Of a stretch of 64,000 nt of DNA, positions 8,539-18,500 are shown in pieces. The notes beneath the pieces were generated by a model, which worked only from the letters and a program-made list of their open reading frames with translations, was not told where the DNA came from and made no database searches. Each line of letters begins with the position of its first letter. The first letter of the stretch is position 1. Source of the stretch: Candidatus Cloacimonadota bacterium (GTDB lineage Bacteria; Muiribacteriota; UBA6191); NCBI GenBank assembly GCA_023954715.1, contig JAGSHD010000011.1, forward strand, positions 107,464 through 171,463, read 5' to 3'. A program made the position numbers and the translations under genes.

Positions 8539-11124
8539 TTAGTACAGGTTTTCATGGAGGCTAGGGTCTGTATCTTGATAGAATATATACTCTAAGACGG
8601 GTTGTAAGCCCCTTTTAGAGGAAAAATTACGGAGATGCTCTTTGATTTCTTGTTTGTTATGGATTGTTTCATTGTTAAAGCGATTGACTATTTGGTGGTA
8701 GGCTTTTTTGTGTTTTTGGAACAAGTTTTGGATTCTTTGAATTTGATCTTGGAGCTTTGGTTGGATTTTTTCTAAAACTTGATTGATTAGCTCATTGCGA
8801 GACTCTTGGTTATTGATCTGATTAATACTAAATCCTAAAAATAGGGTTGCTCCACCTTGTTGGTCTTTTTTATAGACTCCAGCGGTTTCTCCTGAGGTAT
8901 AAAATAAAAAGTTTTCAGAGTTGCTGGCGCTTGGAGTTAAAGTGTCTGGATAATAAAAACTAGGATTGTCGGCTAGGGTTGATTTACTTTGAGAAAATAG
9001 GATAGATTTAACCGCGCTAGAATCCTTAGAAAAATCTACGCCACAACTTTCTTTTAAAAAAGAAGAAAATCTTAAGTGATAAGCAAGGTTTTCACCAGAA
9101 AAAACGACACGGCCACCAGTGGAAATATAGTCTCTTAGTGTATTTTGCTCAATAGAAGATAGAGTGTCAAAGCTTTCTTGCTCTGTAAGCCAAAAGACTA
9201 AGTCATAAGCCAATATATCATCAGAAGCGATGGTATGGTTGATCATATCATAAGCGATATTTAGGGATTGTAATGAATTTTCAACTTTACTCATTTGATC
9301 ATTTTCTTTGGCATCTTTTACGATTAAGATGGCGGGGATGCTTGAGACTCGGTAATCAATTTGATCATGCATACGGTCTACGTTTAGTAAAAAAGGCTGA
9401 TCTTTTAACCCTGAAACTTCAATTTGTCCCCGATAAAGTCCTTCAAATAGGGTGACAGAGAGTGTACCATCATCGATAAGAAACTGTTTATCTTGATCAT
9501 CATATAGCTTTAAAACTCCGTTGATTTTAGTATCCTGGGAATCTACAATATTTATTGAGACTTCATGTTCTTGAGAGTTTTGTAAATCTATCATCAAGGA
9601 GTGCTTTTTTTGTTTTCGTATTGTTATTTCTTCTGTGTAAGTTCGAAAGCCTTGGGAGTTAAATGTAAGTTGGTAGGTCCCTTCTTTTAAAAAAAAGTTA
9701 AAAGCTCCAGTGGTCTTAGACACAAATGTTAGATCCCCCGGCTGAACCGATATTTTAGTGCTGGATTCAGGTCCATCAATCAAACCTTTTACGACACCTC
9801 CATGGACAGCTAAATCAATTGCTTGATAGGCATCTACGATATGAGTCTTTTTGCCATCAGCTAAACGGTGTGTAGTTTGAAGCAAGATTTTTTTTATGTG
9901 TTTAGGGCCTAGCTTAGGGTTTGCTTCTTGGATAAGAGCAATGATTGCTGCCACATAGTTGCTACTACAACTAGTACTTGAAATTTCGGCGTATTGTCCA
10001 TCGGGCAAAACAGAGATTATGTTTTCTCCGGGAGCAAAGAGCTCAGGTTTCTGATAGGTGATCCCTTCCCACTCAACCTCTGCTTTTGTAGAAAAAGTAG
10101 ATGGAGAACCATTGTTTGAGATCGATCCTATGGATATAGCATGAGGCAAACCAGCAGAAAGTGAAATTTTTTGGCTTTGTCCTGAATTACCAGAAGGAAA
10201 AATAGGAATCACTCCTAGTTTTTTCATGGTAGACAGGGCCTCCCAAAAAGGAAGCATTAACTCTTTGTTTAGGGTTAAGGTAGCCCAAGAGTTTGAGATG
10301 ACCTTTGGAAAGTCGTCAGTACTTGGATCATCATCAGGATCAAGTAACCATTGCATGGCAGTTAATATTGTACTAATCCGACTTGTATTATTATGGTGAA
10401 ACACCTTGGCGTGGTATATATGTGCGTCAGGGGTAATAGCAGTTTTTACCTTATTGTTTTTTGAACCGATTAAAATACCTAAGCTATTTGTAGCGTGTTC
10501 AATACTAGGGGATTTCCCGTCATATTGACTTGTAAAATCTTTGGAAGTAATCTGCTCTTCATTGAATAATGTGGGGTCAAAACCTGTATCGATTAATCCA
10601 ATCTTAGAGTTTTTACCAGTCATGTTGAAGTAGCTAGAGTTTCGGAGCTTAGATATACGTAAATGCTTTAACCCTTCAGAAATTTCACTGATCTCATGTG
10701 GCTCTAGAAGTCTTTTATGGGCGAGCCTAGGAAGAAAAACCTCTGAATCCATTTGAATGTATCGAATGTCATTTCTTTTGTGAATTTCTTCAATAAACTC
10801 TGCGGGACAGGTGATCCGCATACTATTAGAAACCCACAATGAATGCATTTTGTAATCTTGAAGTAATAAGAGGTGATCATTTTCAAAGGAGGCTTGTGAG
10901 GCTCTTACGTGCTGCTTGTGGCGTATTAAAATGTCGGTAGAGCTTTCCTTAATTCGATGTTTCTTGCCTTTGTGTTGCTTTCGGTAAACAGGTTTAAAAT
11001 GTATTAAAAAAGTTTTGATTACAGTAGGTCTATTATCAATTAGTTCTTGTACAGAAGGGCTAATCTGATTATAAGCGTATATACCATTAGTAATGGCAAA
11101 GAAAGTTACTAATAATTGAAGCAT
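8539..11124 (-). CDS. Subtilisin-like (S8) secreted serine protease
   Basis: IGLIDTGFDP (Asp), EHATNSLGILIGS (His), FPSGNSG (oxyanion Asn), STSCSSNYVAAIIALI (Ser); signal peptide; C-terminal beta-rich extension. Confidence 0.85.
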   Translation of the reverse strand: MLQLLVTFFAITNGIYAYNQISPSVQELIDNRPTVIKTFLIHFKPVYRKQHKGKKHRIKESSTDILIRHKQHVRASQASFENDHLLLLQDYKMHSLWVSNSMRITCPAEFIEEIHKRNDIRYIQMDSEVFLPRLAHKRLLEPHEISEISEGLKHLRISKLRNSSYFNMTGKNSKIGLIDTGFDPTLFNEEQITSKDFTSQYDGKSPSIEHATNSLGILIGSKNNKVKTAITPDAHIYHAKVFHHNNTSRISTILTAMQWLLDPDDDPSTDDFPKVISNSWATLTLNKELMLPFWEALSTMKKLGVIPIFPSGNSGQSQKISLSAGLPHAISIGSISNNGSPSTFSTKAEVEWEGITYQKPELFAPGENIISVLPDGQYAEISSTSCSSNYVAAIIALIQEANPKLGPKHIKKILLQTTHRLADGKKTHIVDAYQAIDLAVHGGVVKGLIDGPESSTKISVQPGDLTFVSKTTGAFNFFLKEGTYQLTFNSQGFRTYTEEITIRKQKKHSLMIDLQNSQEHEVSINIVDSQDTKINGVLKLYDDQDKQFLIDDGTLSVTLFEGLYRGQIEVSGLKDQPFLLNVDRMHDQIDYRVSSIPAILIVKDAKENDQMSKVENSLQSLNIAYDMINHTIASDDILAYDLVFWLTEQESFDTLSSIEQNTLRDYISTGGRVVFSGENLAYHLRFSSFLKESCGVDFSKDSSAVKSILFSQSKSTLADNPSFYYPDTLTPSASNSENFLFYTSGETAGVYKKDQQGGATLFLGFSINQINNQESRNELINQVLEKIQPKLQDQIQRIQNLFQKHKKAYHQIVNRFNNETIHNKQEIKEHLRNFSSKRGLQPVLEYIFYQDTDPSLHENLY

Positions 11125-11378
11125 AAGTACCTCGGAGTATTGACTACCCATTCAGAGTTGGTGTTCTTGTAATCTGAAAAACCATAAAGCCCTATCAAAA
11201 CAAAATTTTGAACTGAATGAGTATCTTAAAAATATACACGCCATTAGCATGGGGTTTTCGTCAGTAAAAACAGGAAACCCATTTGTATTAGAGTATAAAA
11301 TTCATGTTTTTTATTTTTGTTAAAACAATGGTACACTTTCCACTCAATATTTCATAGCGAAAGCTACAAGGAGAAAGT

Positions 11379-11732
11379 ATGTTAAGCATTTATCATAACC
11401 CAAGATGTTCAAAAAGTAGGTTATCTTTACAAGTTTTAGAAGAATCTGGTCTAGACTTTAAAGTCAAAAAATATCTAGAAGACGGTCTGACAAAACCAGA
11501 GGTTGATACGATCTTATCTAGTTTAGGGTGTGAGCCTATTGAAATTTTTAGAACAAAAGAAAAAGAGTTTAAAGATCATAATTTGACTAAATCCTCTAGC
11601 AAAGAAGATCTTGTTAAGGCATTACTCGCAGCTCCCAAGTTGTTGGAGAGGCCAATTGTTTTAAACGAAAAGTCCGGAGTCATAGGTCGTCCAGTTGAAA
11701 ATACCCAAAACTTTGTGTCAAATCTAGTTTGA
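11379..11732 (+). CDS. arsC: ArsC/Spx-family arsenate reductase-like protein
   Basis: IYHNPRCSKSR N-terminal Cys motif, RPIVLNEKSGVIGRP C-terminal motif. Confidence 0.88.
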   Translation: MLSIYHNPRCSKSRLSLQVLEESGLDFKVKKYLEDGLTKPEVDTILSSLGCEPIEIFRTKEKEFKDHNLTKSSSKEDLVKALLAAPKLLERPIVLNEKSGVIGRPVENTQNFVSNLV

Positions 11733-11992
11733 TAGAGTTACAGACGGTTACTTTTCTTATATCAATCCTAGTAAAAAACTAAATTTGCAAATTTGTTTTT
11801 GGATTGCTCGGTTTAGGCTAGAGTCATGAAACATAGAAATCCACTTAACGTGGGTTTTCTATTTATTCAGTATATAATAATGGTATATCATAAAATTTTA
11901 TCATCTTAAACGAAGTCAAAAGGTCTTAAATAGTTAAGTGATTAATTTACATTACTTGTTGTTGTCTTAAGTTATAAATAAGCGGTATAAAA

Positions 11993-12460
11993 ATGAATTT
12001 AAAATTGATTATATTATTTTTAGCTCTTTCGCAGGTTGCTCTTCATTCTCAAGACCCAATTTCCAGGGAAGGCTTGATCATTAGTTTGCTATCTAGAATG
12101 GAGTCACTAGAGAAAAGAGTTCGATTTTTAGAAGAACAATTAATGAGACAGTCTCAGGTGAAACCTTTCGTGCAGTCAGTAGAGACTAAACCCTTAGCAA
12201 AAGTGCCTGTGAATGTTTCTAATGAACCTAAACCCTCTGATATGTCTTCAAAGTATGAGGCTTTTTTTTTAAAGAATGTTACACAAGCTTCTTGGAGAGT
12301 TAGAAAAATTCAGTGCAAACCAGACTTTATAAACAAAAAGGTCGAGTGCAACGCAGAGTTTCGGGTTAGTGGTAAAGTAGGGAGGAAGGCTCGACAAGTG
12401 GTTAGAGGTTTAGTTTTGTTAAATCCTGATTCTGAGCCGATCCGTGTTTTCAAATTTTAA
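11993..12460 (+). CDS. Hypothetical secreted protein with coiled coil
   Basis: Signal peptide-like N-terminus, heptad-rich region RMESLEKRVRFLEEQL. Confidence 0.55.
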   Translation: MNLKLIILFLALSQVALHSQDPISREGLIISLLSRMESLEKRVRFLEEQLMRQSQVKPFVQSVETKPLAKVPVNVSNEPKPSDMSSKYEAFFLKNVTQASWRVRKIQCKPDFINKKVECNAEFRVSGKVGRKARQVVRGLVLLNPDSEPIRVFKF

Positions 12461-12461
12461 T

Positions 12462-12650
12462 TTATTTTGAATTAACTAATGCATCATGAAATAGAGCTTC
12501 AAGCATTGCATCTATCATGGTGTCGTCCTCAAGTAGGTTGAGAAGCTCTTCGTCTGTCATAACATCTTCAACATACAAAGAAGACTTCTCTTCTATTTGT
12601 GCAAATGTTTTCTTTTTTTGCCAGTCTGATATTTGTATAATTTTTCCCAT
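12462..12650 (-). CDS. Small hypothetical acidic protein (62 aa)
   Basis: Complete short ORF with plausible codon use; convergent with preceding gene. Confidence 0.4.
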   Translation of the reverse strand: MGKIIQISDWQKKKTFAQIEEKSSLYVEDVMTDEELLNLLEDDTMIDAMLEALFHDALVNSK

Positions 12651-13506
12651 AACATGAACAGTTTCGACGGCTGTAGGAGAAGTCTATATAGGCTTGATTT
12701 TGCCAATAGTCAAAAAGCGAAGGTTTCTCGTGATTTTTGGCTACATCTTAAAAATGCGCTAGAAAAAAGTGAGAAAATCCATCATTTTTTCAGATTGTGG
12801 GTATACAAACTATATAGGTAATATATGAGATCTATTATATATACCCACTCAGAATGAGTTTAAAGTTGTAGGGAAAATCAAAAAAAACATCAGCTTGGGG
12901 CTCTAGTAGGTAAAGCCAGGGAAGCCAATCACTTAAGGATATAAATTAGTTACCCCATCCCAATTTAACAGAGGTTTTGAGATCTATAATATAAGGGGTA
13001 TAAAAACAACCTCTATAATATATAGAGTAATAAGGGGCTCTTTAGGTGCTCAACTTATAATAAGTATTAAAAGTGGAGCATTTATATAAATTAGGAGTAG
13101 CTTGTGTATTTATTTTACAAAACCATCACAAGCCATCTAATGCGATAAGTAGATGTAATCTGTTTCATTCTAAACTGAATATCCGTTAAAAACTCCAAAT
13201 TGGAACAGAAATCTATTGAATAAATCATAGATATTATGAAGGACTGATTAGCTTTATACAAAAAGTAATATTTTGATGAGATAATGTATACATCTGCATA
13301 CAAGAGCAATTATTTACTAAAAAAAAGTTAAATCTTAGTCAAATAAAATCGAAAGTAATGTTATAACTAGTTCATGAGAAAAAAGTTTACGAAAAACTTG
13401 ATTTTCATCGAAGCAGGGATTATAATTCTCGGCTTTTAGAAATTAAAATTAAATAATAATAATAAGATAGAAATTATTAACAAACAACTTAGGAAGGGAA
13501 CTCAAA

Positions 13507-15123
13507 ATGAGAAGACTTTTAGGAACATTGGCAGTTAGTGCCACAATTTTAGCAACATCACATGCTGCAAGTCCATTCACAGACGTATCATCAAACCACT
13601 GGGCATATGACGCAGTTAACACTGTAGTACAGTCAGGTTTAATGAAAGGTTACACAGGCGGAATGTTTAAAGGTGGAGAAAAAGTATCTAGATACCAAAT
13701 GGCTATCATCGTTTCTCGATTACATGACAAAATCGCTACTGGTGGATCAGCAAACGTTTCTCCAGATGTAATGCAAGCAATGGATCGTCTTGGTGAAGAA
13801 TTCATGGACGAACTAGATTTAATCGGAGCTAGATTAACAGCTCTAGAAAACGCTTTCCATGAGCATGTATCTACTACTGATGGTGCTACAATGTCTACAG
13901 ACGGATTCAAATTCTCTGGAGATACAAGAGTAAGAACAGAATTCAGAAACATTGATTATGCAGCAAATTCTGGTTTTTATGACGAAGATACTCAAACTTT
14001 AGTAAGAACTAACTTAAACATCGATAAGTCTGTTGATAAGGCTGACTTTCATGTTCAACTACAGCACTCAACAACAATGGGTGATGCAACTGGTGCAGCT
14101 GGTACTCAATTAGAGTTACATGAAGCATATGTTAACTTACATATTGGTGATTCCTCTTCATTAAAAATGGGTCGACAAGAGGTTAGCCGTGGAAACGAAA
14201 GTTTAATCGGAAGCGTTAACTGGTCAAACACTCCAATGTCTTATGATGGATTTGTTTTCTCTTCAAATACTGATTCTTTTGATTACAAATTATGGACTTT
14301 AAGTGTAGCTAATAACGGTAACACTTTTGGTGCTCTTCCTGTTGCTGGAACTGTTGATACTCAATTAAACGGTGCTGATGCATGGTGGAAAGATGTATTT
14401 GATGGTGCTTTGCACGTACATTACTACAACAGAGTTGATGGAGATGCAGCAGCTACAGCTGGAGATCGTTTAGATACTTACGGATTTGATTGGACTAGAA
14501 CTCATAACGAGTGGGACTTCTATGTACAGTACGCTAAGCAAGGTGGAAACGATGGTGCAGCTGGATCTTTAGTAGACTACGATGGTGACATGATGAACTT
14601 GAAGGTTATGTATGATTTCGATAACGGGCACAAAGCTGGTTTAGAATATACTAACTACTCTGGTGATGATGCTGGTGCTGTTGGAGCTTCTGTTAATAGT
14701 AACGGAGCTTTCGAAGCATTATACCCTACTGGACATAAGTTCTTAGGTGCTGCTGACATCTTTACTCAGTCTAACATCGAAGACATTACTATTCACTGGA
14801 CTAAGAAAGCAAACGAAAGAAACACTTTTGGTTTAGCTTACCATATGTTCAAATTGGACAACTCTAATACTGCTGTAGGTTTAAACGCTGCTAATACTGC
14901 TGGGTTTATTGCTCCAACTTTAACACCAGGAACTACTTCATTCAATGATGATTTAGGTACTGAATTAGATTTATTCTGGAAGCACACTTACTCTAAAAAC
15001 GTAGATTTTAAAGTAGGATATGCAATGTTTAGCGCTGGAGATTACTTCACAGCTAACAAAGCTGCTGGAACTGTAGCTCCTGATTCTAACTTCGGTTGGG
15101 TATCAACTTCAGTAAAATTCTAA
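13507..15123 (+). CDS. SLH-domain outer-membrane porin
   Basis: Signal peptide, single SLH domain FTDVSSNHWAYDAVNTVVQSGLMKGYTGGMFKGGEKVSRYQMAIIVSRL, coiled-coil segment, beta-barrel-like C-terminus ending in NFGWVSTSVKF. Confidence 0.9.
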   Translation: MRRLLGTLAVSATILATSHAASPFTDVSSNHWAYDAVNTVVQSGLMKGYTGGMFKGGEKVSRYQMAIIVSRLHDKIATGGSANVSPDVMQAMDRLGEEFMDELDLIGARLTALENAFHEHVSTTDGATMSTDGFKFSGDTRVRTEFRNIDYAANSGFYDEDTQTLVRTNLNIDKSVDKADFHVQLQHSTTMGDATGAAGTQLELHEAYVNLHIGDSSSLKMGRQEVSRGNESLIGSVNWSNTPMSYDGFVFSSNTDSFDYKLWTLSVANNGNTFGALPVAGTVDTQLNGADAWWKDVFDGALHVHYYNRVDGDAAATAGDRLDTYGFDWTRTHNEWDFYVQYAKQGGNDGAAGSLVDYDGDMMNLKVMYDFDNGHKAGLEYTNYSGDDAGAVGASVNSNGAFEALYPTGHKFLGAADIFTQSNIEDITIHWTKKANERNTFGLAYHMFKLDNSNTAVGLNAANTAGFIAPTLTPGTTSFNDDLGTELDLFWKHTYSKNVDFKVGYAMFSAGDYFTANKAAGTVAPDSNFGWVSTSVKF

Positions 15124-15155
15124 TTAAAACTTATATAGTTTAAATAGATAAAAAG

Positions 15156-15190
15156 ATCACCTTCTTGTTTTCAAGAAGGTGATTTTTTTT
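15156..15190 (+). terminator. Rho-independent terminator of porin gene
   Basis: atcaccttcttg-tttt-caagaaggtgat followed by T8-9. Confidence 0.9.
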
Positions 15191-15598
15191 TGTATAAAAC
15201 AAATTTGTAAAAACAGCTACTAATAAAATATATAGTGAAGTAAATAGTATCCAATAAAGATACACACGATGTAAGAGTAACAGAACAGCTTAGATTAAAA
15301 GGTATATTTTAGAATTGTTAATTGATATATGTTTAGCTTAATTGATGGGTATGGTATAATTTAGGAAAATTACCATGGAAGAACTCTGTTTGATTGAGCA
15401 AATTGTCGATAAATAGCAAAGAGAATCACTACTATTATCCCAGATTTGATTAGGCGGGGGTGCCCAATTAAATACTTTTTTAACTTCTAATATGGTAGTA
15501 GCACTGCATTGTCAAACACAGACTACTTTTACGTAGATTAAAGGTGCAAAAATTAATATAGCTTGGCCTAGCTACATAGGCATAAAAAATGGGGATTT

Positions 15599-18500
15599 AT
15601 GAAATATTTATTTACACTATTACTCTTAGTTTGTATAAACTCAGGGAGTTTAATTCAAGCATCTATAGATCTAGAGACTCTGAAAAGTGGAGAAAACTCA
15701 ACTTTTGGAGTTTGGTCGACTCAAAATAAATCATGGTCATTTTGGTCTACAAATAAAAAATACACTAATAAGATCTCTCATTTGAACTCACTAGAGGCGA
15801 TATACCCGGGGATTGGATATCATGTTGTGGGGCAGGTAGCCAATAGCATAGAGACAGAAATACAGCAAAATTTACAAAAAGTGTCTGTACTTGTTAGAAA
15901 TGCAGGATGGGCTTACATTAACTTAGCTAACTCAGAGCCGTTCAGCTTAAGTGCAGAAACACTAAATAAAATAGATGAAGTAAACTATTTTGATGACAGC
16001 TCACAAACTTGGGTACAATGGAAGTCTAACTCAAGCCAAACATTGTTTGCAATACCGGAGCATACCTCATTTTGGATTAAGGCCAATAAGGCTAACGTAG
16101 AGATAAATCAAGATAATGCGAAGCAGTACTCCATCGAAGGTGGAGTTGTGTTACATACAAAAAATGTAAAGCCTCACCTAGGGTTTAGCTTACAGTCTGA
16201 ACTTATAGAAAAAGTAAGTGATGTATCTTATGTCTTAAACAAGCAACAAAGTTCAGATGGGTTTTATATAAACTTAAACTCATTTCATCCTGAGGGAGTT
16301 TCTTTAGAATATTTAAAAGTAGAAGAGACAAGAGTTTCACATGGTGTGTCAAACAAGAGGTTTGTATTCATTCGATCACGATATCAAAGTGCCTACGCCA
16401 ATGAAAGAGTGTTTGTCAATCCAGATTACAATGAGTTTTTAGAGTACAAAGTCATTGCGAAAGTGTTAAACTCTGATCCAAGTGTTGAGACTTTTTCTGT
16501 ACGAGTAAAAGATCAACGAATGACTCCTTTGAAAAACTTGTTTAACAATTTGAAAAGATCGTCAAGACTACGTTCCCCAGCAAATATAAGTGCCAATGAG
16601 ATTGACATGATTGAGCTAAGTGTTTCAGGAGAAGGTATTTCTCCCACACAAATTCAGACATATCCTGCTAACACTGTTGAGGCCCAAATTAGTATTATTG
16701 CAGGGCCGCAGCGTACATTTCTAGTTAGATATTTTGATCAATTTGGTGATGTAATGAAACAAGCATCAACTACAATGGATGTGTTAGATAGTATTCAAAG
16801 CCCCATACGATTAGAAAGTAAAGAGTTGGGCTTTGCTCCAATTGAGCTAAGTCATCTAGCAGGAGAATATCAAGAAGCAATTGATCTAAATTTATCCATA
16901 GCAAGCGGTAAACTGTTTTACACTTTAGACGGAACAAACCCAAAACTCGAAGGTTCGACTGCATTAGAGACAGACTCGGTTAGTATTCCAATCAACGCAA
17001 CCACACTTTTAAAGGTATTCATTGAAGATGAAAATGGAGTTCGTAGTGGTGTCTTTTCATATCTTTATGAATTAGGGGGATCACCAACTGTAAGTGCTGA
17101 TGTGTTGACAGCTTCGTATCAAGGAGAGTATGAATCTCCTGTTCAACTAAGGTTTAATTCAAACTTTGCCAATACAACCATATTTTATAGTATCAATGAA
17201 ACAACAGTTTCTACATCATCCACTTCAGCAGTTGCCCCGTTTACGATTGTGTTAACCGATCCAAGCGAAATAAAATATTTTGGAGAAAGTTCCCTTGGAT
17301 ATCAAAGTACCAGTCAAGAGTTAAACATAGCTCTTTTACCTTCAGAGTTTTCAGAAGATCCAAATGTTGATCTACAAATTGAGGGGACATTTTTTAACAG
17401 CAAATATATCTGGCCTGTAGACCTTAACTTTAGTGCAAATCTCCCAGAGACAAAAATTTATTATAGTACAAACTCAGCTCCAGTAACTACCCAATCGAGT
17501 TATGTGATTGCACCTGCAACAATGACTTTAGATCAAGATACCAGTTTACAATATTTTGCAGAGTCGGTAGTTGGAAATAACAGCCCGATTATCACTGAAG
17601 AGTTTATCGGCTACAATGAGGGTGAAATCAGTCCAGAAGTCACGGTTGAATTTTCAAAACCAGGTGTAAGTGGCCGCTATACATATCCAGTGACAGCAAC
17701 ATTTACAGGGATCCCAGGTACATTAGTTTATTTTGCAACGGATGGATCAAACCCAGCAAACTTGACCAGCTCTGTTGTAGCTCCTCACAGTATAGAGATT
17801 ACAGAAGATACTTTGATTCGCTGGTATGGCTCTGTTGCAGATACTGTAAATTCAGATCAACATAGTTTACAAGTTTTAGAGTTTGTTGAAAACTTCTACG
17901 AGTCACGAGATGTGGATATCTCATCAACTGGTGATCGAAGCTACTCCGGCGTTTTGTACGGAGGAGAGCAGTTAAGCTTATTTATTAATGGACAAGACCA
18001 AACTCAACTGGTTCAGTTTAGTAATGAAAATACAGGATACGCTTATGAAATACCTTCGGATCAAGCACTTAGTTCAATTGTTTTGACAATAAAAAATGAA
18101 GAAGGGGACGAATTAGCAATATTTGAAGAAGAAGTTATTAATCCAAGTTTAAATCATATTCTTGGGGGAGCAAACTTTGGTTTACCATCACAGTATATGA
18201 GCTTGGATGCTTTAGGTGGATTTGGTTCAGCAACTTTTGATTATGAAAAAAATGAAAAAGTATTTTTTAACTCTATGACAGGATCTTTGTTTAAAGTAGA
18301 TACACTAGGAGTCTCTACTTTGATTCAAAACTTTGAAGAAATTGCAGGGATTCTTCAACTAAAAGTTCGTCTTGAAAACAGCAATCAGCAAGAGCAAGGG
18401 TTTTATGCAAAACTACAAGAATATGGAGAAAGAACAGGTGCTGTAGCAGCCAAAGATGGTGAGTATCTTATAAGTAGCCATGACTGGTTAGAGGCTCCAA

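Noticed and set aside
12633-12821. 62-aa plus-strand ORF overlapping the start of a minus-strand gene
   Set aside because: Low-quality composition and no ribosome-binding signal; likely noncoding leader
13115-13309. 64-aa minus-strand ORF upstream of the porin
   Set aside because: AT-rich chance ORF with no conserved features visible
15360-15598. Possible riboswitch (c-di-GMP-like elements) before the giant gene
   Set aside because: Some local hairpins (e.g. ggcctagctacataggc) but the conserved GEMM core could not be matched; covariance search needed
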